The notes under the pieces were generated by a model that saw only the letters and a list, made by a program, of their open reading frames with translations, did not search any database and had not been told where the DNA came from. Of a stretch of DNA of 64,000 bases, positions 37,464 through 47,983 are shown in pieces. The stretch spans positions 1 through 64,000 of the forward strand of contig NZ_WOTD01000010.1 of assembly GCF_011516885.1 (NCBI RefSeq), given 5' to 3'. The position numbers and the translations under genes were made by a program. This stretch comes from Acetobacter lambici. GTDB taxonomy: Bacteria; Pseudomonadota; Alphaproteobacteria; Acetobacterales; Acetobacteraceae. Each line of letters opens with the position of its first letter. Positions within the stretch are counted from its first letter, which is position 1.

Positions 37464-37997
37464 ATGGCTGATGACCACGACGACACCACGGGAAATGACG
37501 CATTCCCCCCCACCAGCCTGCTGCCCTACGACCAGTGGCTGGAAGAGGCTTACAGGGACGTCATGTTCAAAGCACTCGAACATGTGAGCCGCGAAGGGCT
37601 TGCAGGCGAGCACCATTTCTATCTGACTTTCCGCACGGACCTGTCTGGCGTGCAAATTCCTGACCGGCTCCGTGCCCAGTACCCGCACGAGATGACCATT
37701 GTGCTCCAACACCAGTTCTGGGACCTGAACGTGGACCGCGATGCCGGGATTGTGTCCGTCGGTCTGTCCTTTGGGGGTGTTGGCTCCATTCTGGTTATTC
37801 CCGTTCGGGCCATTACCGGGTTCGCGGACCCCTCCATCCACTTCAACCTGCACTTTGAGCCGGAGGAGGATGAGGAAAACGCACCCACGGACCACACTCC
37901 GGCCGATGCCGGGGACGATGCGGAAGCACAGGGCGACTCCTCCTCCCAGGTGGTCAGCCTTGACGCCTTCCGCCGCAAAGGACCATCACCAGCCTGA
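37464..37997 (+). CDS. sspB: ClpXP adaptor SspB (alpha type)
   Basis: A 177-residue adaptor. The stretch [20 protein letters not shown] and [15 protein letters not shown] to [20 protein letters not shown] is the SspB fold of alphaproteobacteria. An acidic Asp/Glu-rich linker follows, and the C-terminus [12 protein letters not shown] is the ClpX-docking XB motif. SspB holds ssrA-tagged proteins for ClpXP. It lies about 200 bp downstream of the tmRNA gene on the same strand. ATG 37464 has AAGGAG upstream. Confidence 0.94.
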   Translation: MADDHDDTTGNDAFPPTSLLPYDQWLEEAYRDVMFKALEHVSREGLAGEHHFYLTFRTDLSGVQIPDRLRAQYPHEMTIVLQHQFWDLNVDRDAGIVSVGLSFGGVGSILVIPVRAITGFADPSIHFNLHFEPEEDEENAPTDHTPADAGDDAEAQGDSSSQVVSLDAFRRKGPSPA

Positions 37998-38047
37998 CCC
38001 CCGGTGCGCGGGGGTTCAGGCCGACGGAGAGAGTAAGAGACACGACC

Positions 38048-39703
38048 ATGACCAGCCAGCCCCCCCGCCCCCCACTGCCAGAATTCGCCTACTCCCCCCT
38101 GTTCCCTTTGGGGGAGGACACAACCCAGTACCGCAAGATCGATATTGCCGGTGGTGTCAGCACATCGCATTGCGGTGGCAAAACCGTTTTGCACGTAACC
38201 CCCGAAGCGCTGACGGAACTGACGGCCCGCGCCTTCCACGAGGTGGCCCACTTCCTGCGCCCCACACACCTGCAAAAACTGGCCAATATCCTCAAGGACC
38301 CCGAAGCCTCGGACAATGACCGCTTTGTGGCCCTCGACCTGCTCAAGAACGCCTGCATTGCCGCAGGCGGCATTCTGCCCATGTGCCAGGATACCGGGAC
38401 CGCCATTGTGTTTGGCAAAAAAGGCCAGCGCGTATGGGTGGAAGGCAACGAGGAAATCGCTTTTTCCAAAGGTGTGTACGAGACCTACACCCGCACCAGC
38501 CTGCGCTATTCGCAAATGGCCCCGCTGAGCATGTTCGAGGAAAAGAACACCGGCACCAACCTGCCCGTGCAGTGCGATATTTTTGCCAGCCCCGCCGGTG
38601 TGCATGACGAGCAGATGGACCTGATGTTTGTGGCCAAGGGCGGCGGCTCGGCCAACAAGACATTTCTGTTTCAGGAAACCCGCGCTCTCCTTGGCTCGGA
38701 GCAGCAGTTGCTGGACTGGCTGGACACAAAGGTGCGCACACTTGGCACCTCCGCCTGCCCGCCCTACCACCTTGCCATTGTGATTGGCGGCATGTCCGCC
38801 GAGCAGACGCTTAAAACCGTCAAGCTCGCCTCCACCCACTGGTACGATGCCCTGCCCACCAAGGGCGACATGACGGGCCATGCCTTCCGTGATCTGGAGA
38901 TGGAGCAGAAGGTGCTCGAACTCACCCGCAAGCTGGGCATTGGCGCGCAGTTTGGCGGCAAATACTTCTGCCATGACGTGCGCGTGGTGCGCCTGCCCCG
39001 GCATGGGGCATCGCTCCCCGTGGGGATTGGCGTCTCCTGCTCGGCTGACCGCCAGATCAAGGCGCGGGTTACGGCCGAAGGGTTCTTTTTGGAACAGCTT
39101 GAGCACGACCCCGCCCGCTTCCTGCCCGAAACCACGGACGAACATCTGGAAGGCGAGGCGGTCCGCATTGACCTGAACCGCCCGATGGACGAAATCCGCA
39201 AGACCCTCTCGCAATACCCGGTCAAGACCCGCCTTGCCCTGACCGGCACGGTGGTGGTTGCGCGTGATATTGCCCACGCCAAGTTCCGCGAGCGGCTCCA
39301 GCGCGGGGAGGGCCTGCCCCAGTACCTCAAGGACCACCCCGTCTACTACGCTGGCCCTGCCAAAACGCCCGCGGGCATGCCCACCGGCTCCTTTGGCCCC
39401 ACCACGGCGGGGCGTATGGATTCGTACGTGGCCGAGTTGCAGGCCAATGGCGGCTCCTTTGTCATGCTGGCCAAGGGCAACCGCTCCAAGGCCGTGCGGG
39501 ACGCATGCCAGCAATACGGCGGCTTTTACCTTGGCTCCGTCGGTGGCCCCGCCGCCCGGCTGGCCAAGGACTGCATCCGCAAGGTGGAGGTGCTCGAATA
39601 CCCCGAACTGGGCATGGAAGCGGTGTGGAAGATCGAGGTTGAGGACTTCCCCGCCTTTATTGTTATTGATGATAAGGGCAACGACTTCTACGCTGAGCTG
39701 TAA
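38048..39703 (+). CDS. fumA: fumarate hydratase class I
   Basis: A 551-residue iron-sulfur fumarase converting fumarate to malate in the TCA cycle. Cys113 in [14 protein letters not shown] is one of the three cluster ligands; others fit [15 protein letters not shown] and [29 protein letters not shown] and [20 protein letters not shown] are C-terminal family motifs. It is oxygen-sensitive, unlike the class II enzyme. It is 50 bp downstream of sspB. No fumC is in view. Confidence 0.95.
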   Translation: MTSQPPRPPLPEFAYSPLFPLGEDTTQYRKIDIAGGVSTSHCGGKTVLHVTPEALTELTARAFHEVAHFLRPTHLQKLANILKDPEASDNDRFVALDLLKNACIAAGGILPMCQDTGTAIVFGKKGQRVWVEGNEEIAFSKGVYETYTRTSLRYSQMAPLSMFEEKNTGTNLPVQCDIFASPAGVHDEQMDLMFVAKGGGSANKTFLFQETRALLGSEQQLLDWLDTKVRTLGTSACPPYHLAIVIGGMSAEQTLKTVKLASTHWYDALPTKGDMTGHAFRDLEMEQKVLELTRKLGIGAQFGGKYFCHDVRVVRLPRHGASLPVGIGVSCSADRQIKARVTAEGFFLEQLEHDPARFLPETTDEHLEGEAVRIDLNRPMDEIRKTLSQYPVKTRLALTGTVVVARDIAHAKFRERLQRGEGLPQYLKDHPVYYAGPAKTPAGMPTGSFGPTTAGRMDSYVAELQANGGSFVMLAKGNRSKAVRDACQQYGGFYLGSVGGPAARLAKDCIRKVEVLEYPELGMEAVWKIEVEDFPAFIVIDDKGNDFYAEL

Positions 39704-39762
39704 CCCCCCACCGGGGCTGCCCCGCCGCCACACCGTGGCGGGGCGGACAGAAGAGGAGCTGT

Positions 39763-40164
39763 GTGGTTTTCATGCGCTTTACAGTCGATCGTCTGGACCA
39801 TGTTGTCCTGACCGTGCGGGATGTTGAAATTTCCGCCTCGTGGTACCAGCGCGTGCTTGGCATGGAGCGGGAAGAATACGGGCGTAACAACCGTACGGCC
39901 CTGCGCTTTGGCGGGCAGAAGCTCAACCTCCGCCCGTACGACGCCGCAGGCTGGGACACAGCCACCCATGCCCTGCCCGGCGGCAACGACCTGTGCTTTA
40001 TTACCGCCATTACCAGCGAGGACGTGGTGGAACACCTTAAGGGCTGCGGCATTACCATTGTGGACGGCCCCGTGGCCCGCCTTGGCGCCATTGGCCCCAT
40101 TACCTCGGTCTACTGCCACGACCCGGATGAAAACCTGATCGAGATTGCCTCCTATCAGGGTTAA
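39763..40164 (+). CDS. VOC family (glyoxalase/dioxygenase superfamily) protein
   Basis: A 133-residue single VOC domain. It opens FTVDRLDHVVLTVRDVEISA and ends VYCHDPDENLIEIASY, a metal-binding His-Glu pattern of two paired beta modules. Members of this subgroup are often labelled virulence or YaeR-like proteins, but the substrate is unknown. The start is GTG at 39763 with GAGGAG 4 nt upstream; an ATG three codons on is possible. It follows the fumarase gene by 59 bp and ends at a strong terminator. Confidence 0.82.
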   Translation: MVFMRFTVDRLDHVVLTVRDVEISASWYQRVLGMEREEYGRNNRTALRFGGQKLNLRPYDAAGWDTATHALPGGNDLCFITAITSEDVVEHLKGCGITIVDGPVARLGAIGPITSVYCHDPDENLIEIASYQG

Positions 40165-40167
40165 AAC

Positions 40168-40203
40168 AAAAAAACGGGTGCCCGCGTAACCGGGCACCCG
40201 TTT
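40168..40203. terminator. bidirectional rho-independent terminator
   Basis: An 11-bp stem (ACGGGTGCCCG with CGGGCACCCGT) has a 6-nt loop, A-rich on the left and TTT on the right, between the convergent VOC and glucoamylase-family genes. Confidence 0.88.
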
Positions 40204-40233
40204 GAGGCACACAGACCCATAAAATCCGGTATT

Positions 40234-41814
40234 TTACCCCGCGTGGGTCTGCTGCTGCTGCGTCTGCTGCTGTTTGAGCCGCACCGCGTCATCATGATCC
40301 ACAATGGTATGGCGAGTGCTGAGCCATCCGCCCCTAAAGCCCGCGCGCAGCAGGCCACGGCAGATAATGGGGTTATCCTTCATGGTGTTCCACACCATGC
40401 CATCCCGCCAGTTTTCGACCATGAGCAGGATCGGCCCCTGATCAATGCCAATATAGGTATCATCCGCCCAGTAGGCCTGTTTGCCGTCGTGGTAACTGGG
40501 GTTGAACGCATCCACAAAGCCATAGGTGCCGTAAATGCGGTCACCGTATTTGTCTTTCATGGTGCGCAGGGCGGGAATGGCCAGTTCTGGCGCAAACGCC
40601 ACGGACCCACCAGCCGCCGTTGGGGCCAGTGTGCCATCATCCAGCGTGTAATCACGCCCCACGCCACGCGCGGTATAGGCCATGAACTTGCGCGACTGCC
40701 CGTTTTCCACCTTTGTGGTCTCGGCCGGGCCATCGCTTGCGGTCAGACCCCAGACATTTGGCCCGTAATCCTGCCACTTGCCGGGGTTCTGTGTGGCATA
40801 GCCCTGCTGGGCGTACACGGCACGGCGGCTGTTCTCAAAATAGTCGATGCCTGCCGAGCGGCTCCAGTCGTCCTTAATGCCCCTGAAGTCGATCCACGCA
40901 TGGGTGTACTGGTGGCCAAACAGAGGGGCAAAGTTGAGGAAGGTCTGGCCATAGGATTCACCCCAACGGTTTTTGTTGGTGGAAATCCATGCCTGCCATG
41001 AGGTGGGGTCCAGCGGATGGGTGGTGGAGCCAAGCCCCATCACATACAGCATCATCCCCTCGTTATACCCTTCCCAGTAATTGGGTAAAAAGCCATGTTC
41101 GGGCGACCAGCCCATGCTCAGCCGGTTATCGGGGCGGAGCATCCAGCGCCAGTCCACGCGGTTGAACAGCTTGGCGGCAAGGTCGCGTATTTCGGCCTCG
41201 GAGGCGGAATCATGCGTGTAGTAACTGCCTGTAAACAGCACACCCTGCATGAGCAGGGCCGTGTCTATGCTGGACAGTTCAATATCCGCACCAAGGCGCA
41301 ACCCGTTATCACGCCGCAGAAAGTGGTAGAAAAAGCCATGAAAACCCGACGCCTTGTCTGGCGTGTCGTTCTGGGGGAGCTTCCACAGGTAGCGCAGGGT
41401 TGTCAGGGTCCGGTCCACGGCCTGCTGGCGGTTGATGTAACCACGGTCCGCGCCAATACCATATGCGGTCAGCGCAAACCCAATGGAGGCAACGCTGGAC
41501 TGGGTCTGGTCAGACGGGTAGCGGTCGGGCACCAGCCCGGTTGCGGGGTCTGCCGACTCCCAGAACCACTGGAAGGTCCGGTGCTCCAGATCGGCCAGAA
41601 AGGCCCTGTCCGTCTGGTCGGGGCGGAAGGAGCTGGGCGCTGGACGCGCCACCACGGAGGATGAGGTTGTCGCAGCCTGTGCGCCCCCCACCTGCATGCC
41701 GCCCAGTGCGCTACAGAGCATGAGCAAGGACACAAAAGCCCGTCCGGATTTACGGCCCCGCGCGGGCTGGCTGGTTTTTGTCTTGCCATGTGCAAAAAAG
41801 CGCCTCAATGCCAT
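40234..41814 (-). CDS. secreted glucoamylase-family protein
   Basis: A 526-residue exported protein of the glycoamylase-like (DUF3131-related) alpha/alpha-barrel type. A signal peptide (FVSLLMLCSALGGMQVGGAQ) is followed by FLADLEHRTFQWFWESADPA, PEHGFLPNYWEGYNEGMMLY, and ADDTYIGIDQGPILLMVENW, the family's conserved barrel segments with candidate catalytic acids. It probably acts on beta-glucans or related sugars in the periplasm. A poly-Gln C-terminus (KQQQTQQQQTHAG) is notable. ATG 41814 is chosen; one at 41832 is also open. Confidence 0.85.
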   Translation of the reverse strand: MALRRFFAHGKTKTSQPARGRKSGRAFVSLLMLCSALGGMQVGGAQAATTSSSVVARPAPSSFRPDQTDRAFLADLEHRTFQWFWESADPATGLVPDRYPSDQTQSSVASIGFALTAYGIGADRGYINRQQAVDRTLTTLRYLWKLPQNDTPDKASGFHGFFYHFLRRDNGLRLGADIELSSIDTALLMQGVLFTGSYYTHDSASEAEIRDLAAKLFNRVDWRWMLRPDNRLSMGWSPEHGFLPNYWEGYNEGMMLYVMGLGSTTHPLDPTSWQAWISTNKNRWGESYGQTFLNFAPLFGHQYTHAWIDFRGIKDDWSRSAGIDYFENSRRAVYAQQGYATQNPGKWQDYGPNVWGLTASDGPAETTKVENGQSRKFMAYTARGVGRDYTLDDGTLAPTAAGGSVAFAPELAIPALRTMKDKYGDRIYGTYGFVDAFNPSYHDGKQAYWADDTYIGIDQGPILLMVENWRDGMVWNTMKDNPIICRGLLRAGFRGGWLSTRHTIVDHDDAVRLKQQQTQQQQTHAG

Positions 41815-41832
41815 AAGCCTTGCATTCCTCAT

Positions 41833-42206
41833 CTGTTCACAACAGGCCCACTGCCACAGCAGGCGTATTTTTTTGATCCGCCCAGGTGCCGCGCCACACC
41901 CGATCCACCCCTGAGTATAGGGGCCATGCCGCTGCCCCCGCCAGACCGGGACAAGGGCACACCACACGGAATCTGCCGAATTTCAGAAAATATTCACGTT
42001 TTTATATGTGCCTCAAGGGCTACATAACGGGCCACAGTGCATACAACATGCCAGCCCTGAGCGCCCCACACACATGCACAGCACGACCCTTGCGGGAGTT
42101 GATTGTAAAAAATTGACACCACCATGCAAAACAACACAGTGCGTCCAGCCCGGTAATGCGCCTATAAAGACCACCTGATCATTCCAGCCCCGAATATGAT
42201 TCATTC
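41833..42206. other. divergent intergenic region
   Basis: A 374-bp gap upstream of the glucoamylase-family gene and of an orphan gene on the other strand. The middle (about 41980-42010 and 42100-42120) is AT-richer and probably holds both promoters. I see no RNA gene or strong repeat. Confidence 0.5.
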
Positions 42207-42698
42207 ATGACATACCAATATAATATTCTTCGTTTTTTTTATGAACTTCTGGATATTCTAGTGTCCCGGCTGGAATATATTTTGCGTGGCCTTGCCACCA
42301 GCCATGTGCTTATTCCCCCACCCGCGCAGAGCCACTCGTTTTTGATCATGACGGCGGAGGAAAAAGGCGGCAGAACCTTTTACAAACCGGCCTATTATCT
42401 GTTTTCCAAAACCCGCGAACATCTGAGCGGGTATTTTGCCCGCGGGGAAGACCGCCTTTATTTGGAAAACACCCAGCACTGCCTGCTGATCGCCTTTGCG
42501 GATTCCACGCTGGTAGTCGGGCGGGAAGCCACAATATCGGACTACCACCCCCATTCTTTTGAGACCCTGCTGGCCCTCAAGGCGCATATGCGTAATATCA
42601 AACTCGGCAAGTACGCCGAGGAATATCTGGTTCTGCCCAAAAAAACCACCATTCCGCCCCGCCCCGCAGCACTCGGCCAGCGCGCGCAGGCCCGCTAG
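42207..42698 (+). CDS. orphan protein of unknown function
   Basis: A 163-residue soluble-looking protein. It starts YQYNILRFFYELLDILVSRL and has a central beta-rich part with HSFLIMTAEEKGGRTFYKPA and LYLENTQHCLLIAFADSTLV. There is no signal peptide or membrane helix beyond the moderately hydrophobic start. The C-terminus is Pro/Ala-rich. It precedes the UDP-glucose dehydrogenase gene by about 180 bp. I know no family for it. Confidence 0.6.
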   Translation: MTYQYNILRFFYELLDILVSRLEYILRGLATSHVLIPPPAQSHSFLIMTAEEKGGRTFYKPAYYLFSKTREHLSGYFARGEDRLYLENTQHCLLIAFADSTLVVGREATISDYHPHSFETLLALKAHMRNIKLGKYAEEYLVLPKKTTIPPRPAALGQRAQAR

Positions 42699-42875
42699 GC
42701 CAGTTGGGGCGGATGAGCAGGTCGCACTCATCCGCGCAACCCCGCCCACGGCCCCTGCCACCTGCGCGTACCAGCAGCAAAACAGCGTGACGGATTTTTT
42801 CCGCTCATGTATTGCACCCCCTTGGCGCACCGGGACAATACGCCCCGATCGCACAGGGTCTGGGGAGATGCCACC

Positions 42876-44042
42876 ATGAAAATTGCAGTTGTCGGTCTGG
42901 GGTATGTTGGCCTGTCCAACGCTATTCTGCTGGCCCAGCACCATGACGTTATGGCCGTTGATGTGGATGCAGGCCGGGTGGACAAGGTGAACAACCGCGA
43001 AGCCCCGATTATTGATACCGAGATCGAGGACTACCTGCGCAACAGGCCACTCAGCCTGACCGCCACGACCGACCTTGCCGCGGCCAGCCGTAACGCCAGC
43101 TTTGTCATAATTGCTACCCCCACCAATTATGACGCGCAGGAAAACTACTTTGACACATCCTCCGTAACGGATGTGATCGCCAGCGTAAGCGCGCTTAACC
43201 CCGAGGCCACAATTGTGATCAAATCCACCATTCCGGTTGGATTTGTGGACCAGGTCCGTGTGGAGCTGAACACCGATCAGGTTATCTTCTCCCCCGAATT
43301 TTTGCGCGAGGGACGCGCACTGTACGACAACCTGCACCCATCGCGCATTATTGTGGGCGAACGCAGCGCGCGGGCGGAACGCTTTGCGGCCCTTATGGTG
43401 GAAGGTGCGATCAAAAAGGACGTGCCCCTGCTGTTTACCGAGGCCACGGAGGCAGAGGCCATCAAGCTGTTCGCCAACACCTACCTTGCCATGCGCGTGG
43501 CGTTTTTTAACGAACTGGACAGCTATTCACTCGCCCGTGGTCTGGACACGCGCCAGATTATTGAGGGCGTGTGCCTGGACCCGCGCATAGGCCAGCATTA
43601 CAACAACCCCTCCTTTGGCTACGGCGGCTACTGCCTGCCCAAGGACACAAAGCAACTGCTGGCCAACTACATGCAGGTGCCCCAGAACCTGATCCGCGCC
43701 ATTGTGGACGCCAACCGCACGCGCAAGGATTTTCTGGCCGACCAGATTCTGGCCATGCAGCCCAAAGTGGTCGGCATTTACCGGCTGGCCATGAAAACGG
43801 CGTCCGATAACTTCCGGCAAAGCTCCATTCAGGGCATCATGAAGCGGCTCAAGGCCAAGGGGATCGAGATTGTTGTCTACGAACCCGCCATGAAGGACGA
43901 CCAGTTTTTTGGCTCGCGCGTGCTGCGCAATCTGGAGGAGTTCAAGGCTGTTTCCTCCGTTATTGTCAGCAACCGCCACCACCCGGAACTGGCCGATGTA
44001 AAAGACCGCGTGTTCACCCGCGACCTGTTTGGCAGCGACTAA
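42876..44042 (+). CDS. ugd: UDP-glucose 6-dehydrogenase
   Basis: A 388-residue nucleotide-sugar dehydrogenase with the NAD motif [20 protein letters not shown] and the catalytic Cys in [37 protein letters not shown] is the substrate-linked stretch. The length matches the short enteric-type UGDH that makes UDP-glucuronate. ATG 42876 has GGGGAG 8 nt upstream. UDP-glucuronate is used for exopolysaccharide or LPS; galE is next, on the other strand. Confidence 0.9.
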   Translation: MKIAVVGLGYVGLSNAILLAQHHDVMAVDVDAGRVDKVNNREAPIIDTEIEDYLRNRPLSLTATTDLAAASRNASFVIIATPTNYDAQENYFDTSSVTDVIASVSALNPEATIVIKSTIPVGFVDQVRVELNTDQVIFSPEFLREGRALYDNLHPSRIIVGERSARAERFAALMVEGAIKKDVPLLFTEATEAEAIKLFANTYLAMRVAFFNELDSYSLARGLDTRQIIEGVCLDPRIGQHYNNPSFGYGGYCLPKDTKQLLANYMQVPQNLIRAIVDANRTRKDFLADQILAMQPKVVGIYRLAMKTASDNFRQSSIQGIMKRLKAKGIEIVVYEPAMKDDQFFGSRVLRNLEEFKAVSSVIVSNRHHPELADVKDRVFTRDLFGSD

Positions 44043-44098
44043 GCCCCCCAAACAGGGGCGGCGGCACACGCGGCCGCGCACGCCCTTCGCCCCACACG

Positions 44099-45088
44099 TT
44101 AGTTGCTGCCGTATCCGCGCGGATTTTTCTCACGCCACCGGAAGGCGGTTTCCACAATCTGGTCCAACTCCCCCAGTCTGGGCTGCCAGCCGGTTTCCCT
44201 GCGCAGTGTGGTGGAATCGGCTACCAGCACTGCGGGGTCACCCAGCCTGCGCGCGGCTGGCTCCCACGGCACCTGTAGCCCGCTCACACGCGCAACACTG
44301 CGGATAACCTCCAGATTGGAATAGCCGTGGCCATTCCCCAGATTGTACACAACGCTGCGCGTGGCAATCTGGTCCAAAGCCCGGATATGCGCATCCGCAA
44401 GGTCCGTGACATGAATATAATCGCGGATGCAGGACCCATCGCGCGTTGGGTAATCCGTGCCAAACAGTTTGAGTGCGGGTCTGCGGCCCAGAGCGGCATC
44501 AATGGTCAGCGGGATAAGGTGTGTTTCGGGGCCGTGGTCCTCCCCCGCGCGGCCAAGCGGGTCCGCCCCTGCGGCGTTGAAGTAACGCAGGCAGGCACTG
44601 CGCAGCCCGTATAAGCTATCGGCCCAGTGCAGCACGCGCTCGATCATGAACTTGCTCTCCCCATAGGGGGAGCCGGGCTGGACCAGAGCGGTCTCGGCAA
44701 TGGGGTCGGCCCGTTCGGGGCCACCAAACAGGGCCGCCGTGGAGGAAAAAACCAGTTTTTTAACGCCGTGCAGCGCACAGGCCTGCACAAGGTTGATCCC
44801 GGTCAGGTAATTCTGGCGCAGGTAATGAAAAGGGTCCGCCATGCTCGCCCCAACCAGCGAGAGGGCCGCAAAGTGCAGAACACCATCCCACGGTTGTGCG
44901 GCCACAACATCCACCGTGGCCTGATAATCCATCAGGTCCACATCATGGATCGCAACCCCGGCGGGCACCGCACCCCTGTGCCCGGTGCTGAAATTGTCCA
45001 GCACAGCCACCTCATGCCCCGCGTCCAGCAACGCCAGCACAACGTGGCTGCCCACAAAACCCGCACCCCCGGTTACCAGATACCGCAC
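44099..45088 (-). CDS. galE: UDP-glucose 4-epimerase
   Basis: A 329-residue extended SDR. It starts [20 protein letters not shown], has [16 protein letters not shown] with the catalytic Ser, and [17 protein letters not shown] with the YxxxK pair. [20 protein letters not shown] and [20 protein letters not shown] are specific to GalE. It exchanges UDP-glucose and UDP-galactose. It converges on ugd with a gap of 56 bp and diverges from hldD. Confidence 0.95.
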   Translation of the reverse strand: MRYLVTGGAGFVGSHVVLALLDAGHEVAVLDNFSTGHRGAVPAGVAIHDVDLMDYQATVDVVAAQPWDGVLHFAALSLVGASMADPFHYLRQNYLTGINLVQACALHGVKKLVFSSTAALFGGPERADPIAETALVQPGSPYGESKFMIERVLHWADSLYGLRSACLRYFNAAGADPLGRAGEDHGPETHLIPLTIDAALGRRPALKLFGTDYPTRDGSCIRDYIHVTDLADAHIRALDQIATRSVVYNLGNGHGYSNLEVIRSVARVSGLQVPWEPAARRLGDPAVLVADSTTLRRETGWQPRLGELDQIVETAFRWREKNPRGYGSN

Positions 45089-45454
45089 TCAAATTCCCCC
45101 ACGTTAAACACTCTTACGCTTTGAGGCCCCCCGCACTGCCCTCACCCAGCCCGGTCTGGCAGGTGGCGGGCATATGCCGGTAGGGCAAAGCGCCCTCCAA
45201 TGGACTGTCCATACCGGTCCGCTCCGCCTTAATCCAGAGCACGCGGCCACATTAACTGTTCCCACGTTACGAACCAGTAATGGGCGTTGGAGTTGTATTT
45301 GCCTGTTCCTGCCTGTGCAATTAGTATTGGTTCTGGCTGGGGTCCCCATGGGAGTGTCCGCTTTTTTGAACCATCGTGCATAGACACAGAACACAGAGTT
45401 GGCGCCTATGACCGTAACAGTCCTTCCATTTTTTAGTCCGGTGCCGTGCTGACC
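45089..45454. other. divergent control region between galE and hldD
   Basis: A 366-bp non-coding gap. It must carry the promoters of galE (minus) and the hldD-hldE operon (plus). The central part (about 45250-45370) is AT-richer. I found no tRNA-like or riboswitch-like fold by eye; a small RNA cannot be excluded. Confidence 0.45.
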
Positions 45455-46468
45455 ATGGCCAAACGTCTGATTGTAACCGGTGGCGCCGGGTTTATTGGCA
45501 GCAACATCATCCATGCGCTCAACCAGCGTGGGTTGAGCAACATTATTGCCGTGGACAACCTGACCAATGGCGACAAGGCGCTTAATCTGAGTGACCTTGC
45601 GATCTGTGACTACGTGGACAAGGACGTGTTCTATGACGCCCTGCTTGACGGGCATTACGGGCCAATAGACACCATTTTTCATGAAGGGGCGTGTTCGGCC
45701 ACCACCGAGCATGATGGCCGCTACATGATGGCCAGCAATTACGAACCCAGCAAAAAACTGCTGACCTACTGCCAGCGCACGGGCACACGCCTGCTTTATG
45801 CCTCCAGTGCCGCCACCTATGGCGCGTCCACCAGCTTTACCGAAGACCCTGCCCACGAAAAACCGCTGAATGTTTACGGCTATTCCAAGCTGCTGTTTGA
45901 CCAGATCGTCCGGCGCGCCCTGCCGGGCCTTGGAACGCAGGTTGCGGGTTTTCGCTACTTTAATGTGTATGGACCGCGCGAGCAGCATAAAGGCGGCATG
46001 GCGTCCGTGGCGTTCCACAACTTCAACCAGTTCATGGCCGATGGCTGCGTTCGCCTGTTTGGGCAATATGGTGCGTGCCAGCCGGGCGAGCAGATGCGTG
46101 ACTTTATTGCCGTCAATGATCTGGTGGCCACCAAGCTCTGGTTCTTTGACAACCCCGGACAGAGCGGGGTGTTCAATCTGGGCACGGGCCGGGCGCAGCC
46201 GTTTAATGATGTTGCAGCCGCCGTGGTCAACACCGTGCGCGCCCACCGCAACCAGCCCCCGCTTGATCTGGCGGCAATGGTGCGCACAGGCGTGCTGGAA
46301 TACACACCCTTCCCCGACAAACTGCGTGGCCGGTACCAGTGTTTTACACAGGCGGACATGCGCGCCCTGCGCGGAACAGGCTGCAATGTAGGGTACGCGG
46401 ATGTGGCACATGGGGTCGCGGATTATGTGCGTCACCTCCTGCGCGCCCAACCGGGCCACACACCATGA
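45455..46468 (+). CDS. hldD: ADP-L-glycero-D-manno-heptose 6-epimerase
   Basis: A 337-residue epimerase of LPS inner-core heptose. [20 protein letters not shown] is the cofactor motif; [11 protein letters not shown] and [12 protein letters not shown] hold the Ser and Tyr/Lys; [20 protein letters not shown] is typical of HldD. GQMRDFI-type contact residues are seen in [16 protein letters not shown] 45455 is used because it precedes the family start; a GTG three codons earlier is in frame. It begins the run hldD-hldE-AGE. Confidence 0.94.
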   Translation: MAKRLIVTGGAGFIGSNIIHALNQRGLSNIIAVDNLTNGDKALNLSDLAICDYVDKDVFYDALLDGHYGPIDTIFHEGACSATTEHDGRYMMASNYEPSKKLLTYCQRTGTRLLYASSAATYGASTSFTEDPAHEKPLNVYGYSKLLFDQIVRRALPGLGTQVAGFRYFNVYGPREQHKGGMASVAFHNFNQFMADGCVRLFGQYGACQPGEQMRDFIAVNDLVATKLWFFDNPGQSGVFNLGTGRAQPFNDVAAAVVNTVRAHRNQPPLDLAAMVRTGVLEYTPFPDKLRGRYQCFTQADMRALRGTGCNVGYADVAHGVADYVRHLLRAQPGHTP

Positions 46469-46528
46469 CCACCCCACCAACCCGGCCCCCCTGCGGGCTT
46501 TTATCCGCCCCAGCGAGCATGATCCTCC

Positions 46529-47983
46529 ATGATTGAAAATTTTGAATTCGGGCGTCTGGTCGTTATTGGAGACCTGCTGCTGGACCAGTACGTTTTTGGA
46601 ACAGTGGAGCGTATCTCGCCCGAGGCCCCTGTGCCCGTCCTGCGCAAGGCGCGCCAGAGCGCGGTCCCCGGTGGGGCGGCCAATGTGGCGGTCAACGCAG
46701 CGGCACTGGGCTGCACGGTCAGCCTGATTGGCGTTGTGGGGGACGATGAGAACGCCCAAACCCTGCGCCACGCCCTGAGCACATGGCCCAACATTAACGT
46801 GGACGGGCTGGTAACGGAGCCCGGATGGGCCACCATTTCCAAAATGCGGGTGGTCAGCGGGCACCAGCAGATCGTGCGGATTGACGATGAAACCCTTATC
46901 GACTTCTCCCCCACCACCCAGAGCAGCCTGATCGCGCAGGGCATTGCCGCCCTTAGCAACGCGGATGTGCTGATCTGCTCGGATTACGCCAAGGGTGTTC
47001 TGTCCGACCCGGTGTTGCAGGCCGTTATCGGGCATGCACGGGCCAGCAACATTCCCGTTATCGTGGACCCCAAGCGCAAGACCTTTGCCGCCTATCGCGG
47101 GGCCAGCCTGATTACCCCCAACCGGGCGGAAATGGCGGTTGCCACGGGCCTGCCCCTGCACACGAACGAGGAGGTGGAACAGGCCGCGCGCGTAGCCTCC
47201 GAACAGTTCGGGGGGGATGTGCTGATCACCCGCTCCGAGGAGGGCATGACCCTGTGGCAGCGCAACGGGCATATCCGCCATCAGGTCGCGCGCAAGTCCG
47301 AGGTTTATGATGTCTCTGGCGCGGGGGATGCGGTGGTCGCCACCATTGGCAGTGTGCTCTCCGCCGGGCAGGATCTGGATACGGCCATTGTTATTGCCAC
47401 GGTCGCGGCCTCCATTGCCGTAAGCAAGCTGGGCACGGCAGCTGTAACCCGGGCCGAACTGGGCGAGGAGCTCAAGGAGGACAACCTCGATACGGGCCTT
47501 ATCGCCACATGGCCGCAGGCTATCGCGGTCATGCGCCGGTGGCACCAGCATGGGGCCAGTGTTGTGTTCACCAATGGTTGTTTTGACCTGCTGCATCCGG
47601 GGCATGTCTCCCTCCTGCACGCGGCGGCGCAAAAGGGGGACAAGCTGGTTGTAGCCATTAACAGCGACGCCTCCGTCCGCAGGCTAAAAGGCCCGACCCG
47701 ACCCGTGCAGGACGAAATGGCCCGCGCCACCGTCATCCGCGCCCTGCGCGATGTGGACATGGTGGTTATTTTTGATCAGGACACACCGCTGGAGCTGATT
47801 ACCGCACTCAAGCCCGATGTGCTGGTCAAGGGGGCGGACTATACGGAGGACACCGTGGTCGGGGCGGATGTGGTCAAGGCCGCCGGAGGCCGGGTGGAAC
47901 TGGTCTCGCTGGTGGAAGGTTGCTCAACCAGCAATCTGGTACGAAAAATGAACACACCCCACGCCACCTCCTCCAATGCCTGA
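46529..47983 (+). CDS. hldE: bifunctional heptose kinase/adenylyltransferase HldE
   Basis: A 484-residue fusion of two enzymes of ADP-heptose synthesis. The kinase part has FGRLVVIGDLLLDQYVFGTV, PGGAANVAVNAAALG and the catalytic base in VYDVSGAGDAVVATIGSVLS. The nucleotidyltransferase part, from about residue 345, has FTNGCFDLLHPGHVSLLHAA with the HxGH motif and VKGADYTEDTVVGADVV. It supplies heptose for LPS with HldD. Its stop overlaps the next gene by 8 bp. Confidence 0.96.
   Translation: MIENFEFGRLVVIGDLLLDQYVFGTVERISPEAPVPVLRKARQSAVPGGAANVAVNAAALGCTVSLIGVVGDDENAQTLRHALSTWPNINVDGLVTEPGWATISKMRVVSGHQQIVRIDDETLIDFSPTTQSSLIAQGIAALSNADVLICSDYAKGVLSDPVLQAVIGHARASNIPVIVDPKRKTFAAYRGASLITPNRAEMAVATGLPLHTNEEVEQAARVASEQFGGDVLITRSEEGMTLWQRNGHIRHQVARKSEVYDVSGAGDAVVATIGSVLSAGQDLDTAIVIATVAASIAVSKLGTAAVTRAELGEELKEDNLDTGLIATWPQAIAVMRRWHQHGASVVFTNGCFDLLHPGHVSLLHAAAQKGDKLVVAINSDASVRRLKGPTRPVQDEMARATVIRALRDVDMVVIFDQDTPLELITALKPDVLVKGADYTEDTVVGADVVKAAGGRVELVSLVEGCSTSNLVRKMNTPHATSSNA

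Noticed and set aside
37619-39733. Long minus-strand frame opposite sspB and fumarase
   Set aside because: Fumarase and SspB motifs are complete on the plus strand. The antisense frame carries no motif.
45104-47632. Long antisense frame of over 800 codons opposite hldD and hldE
   Set aside because: Both plus-strand genes have full family motifs; the antisense frame is open because of high GC codon bias and shows no domain.
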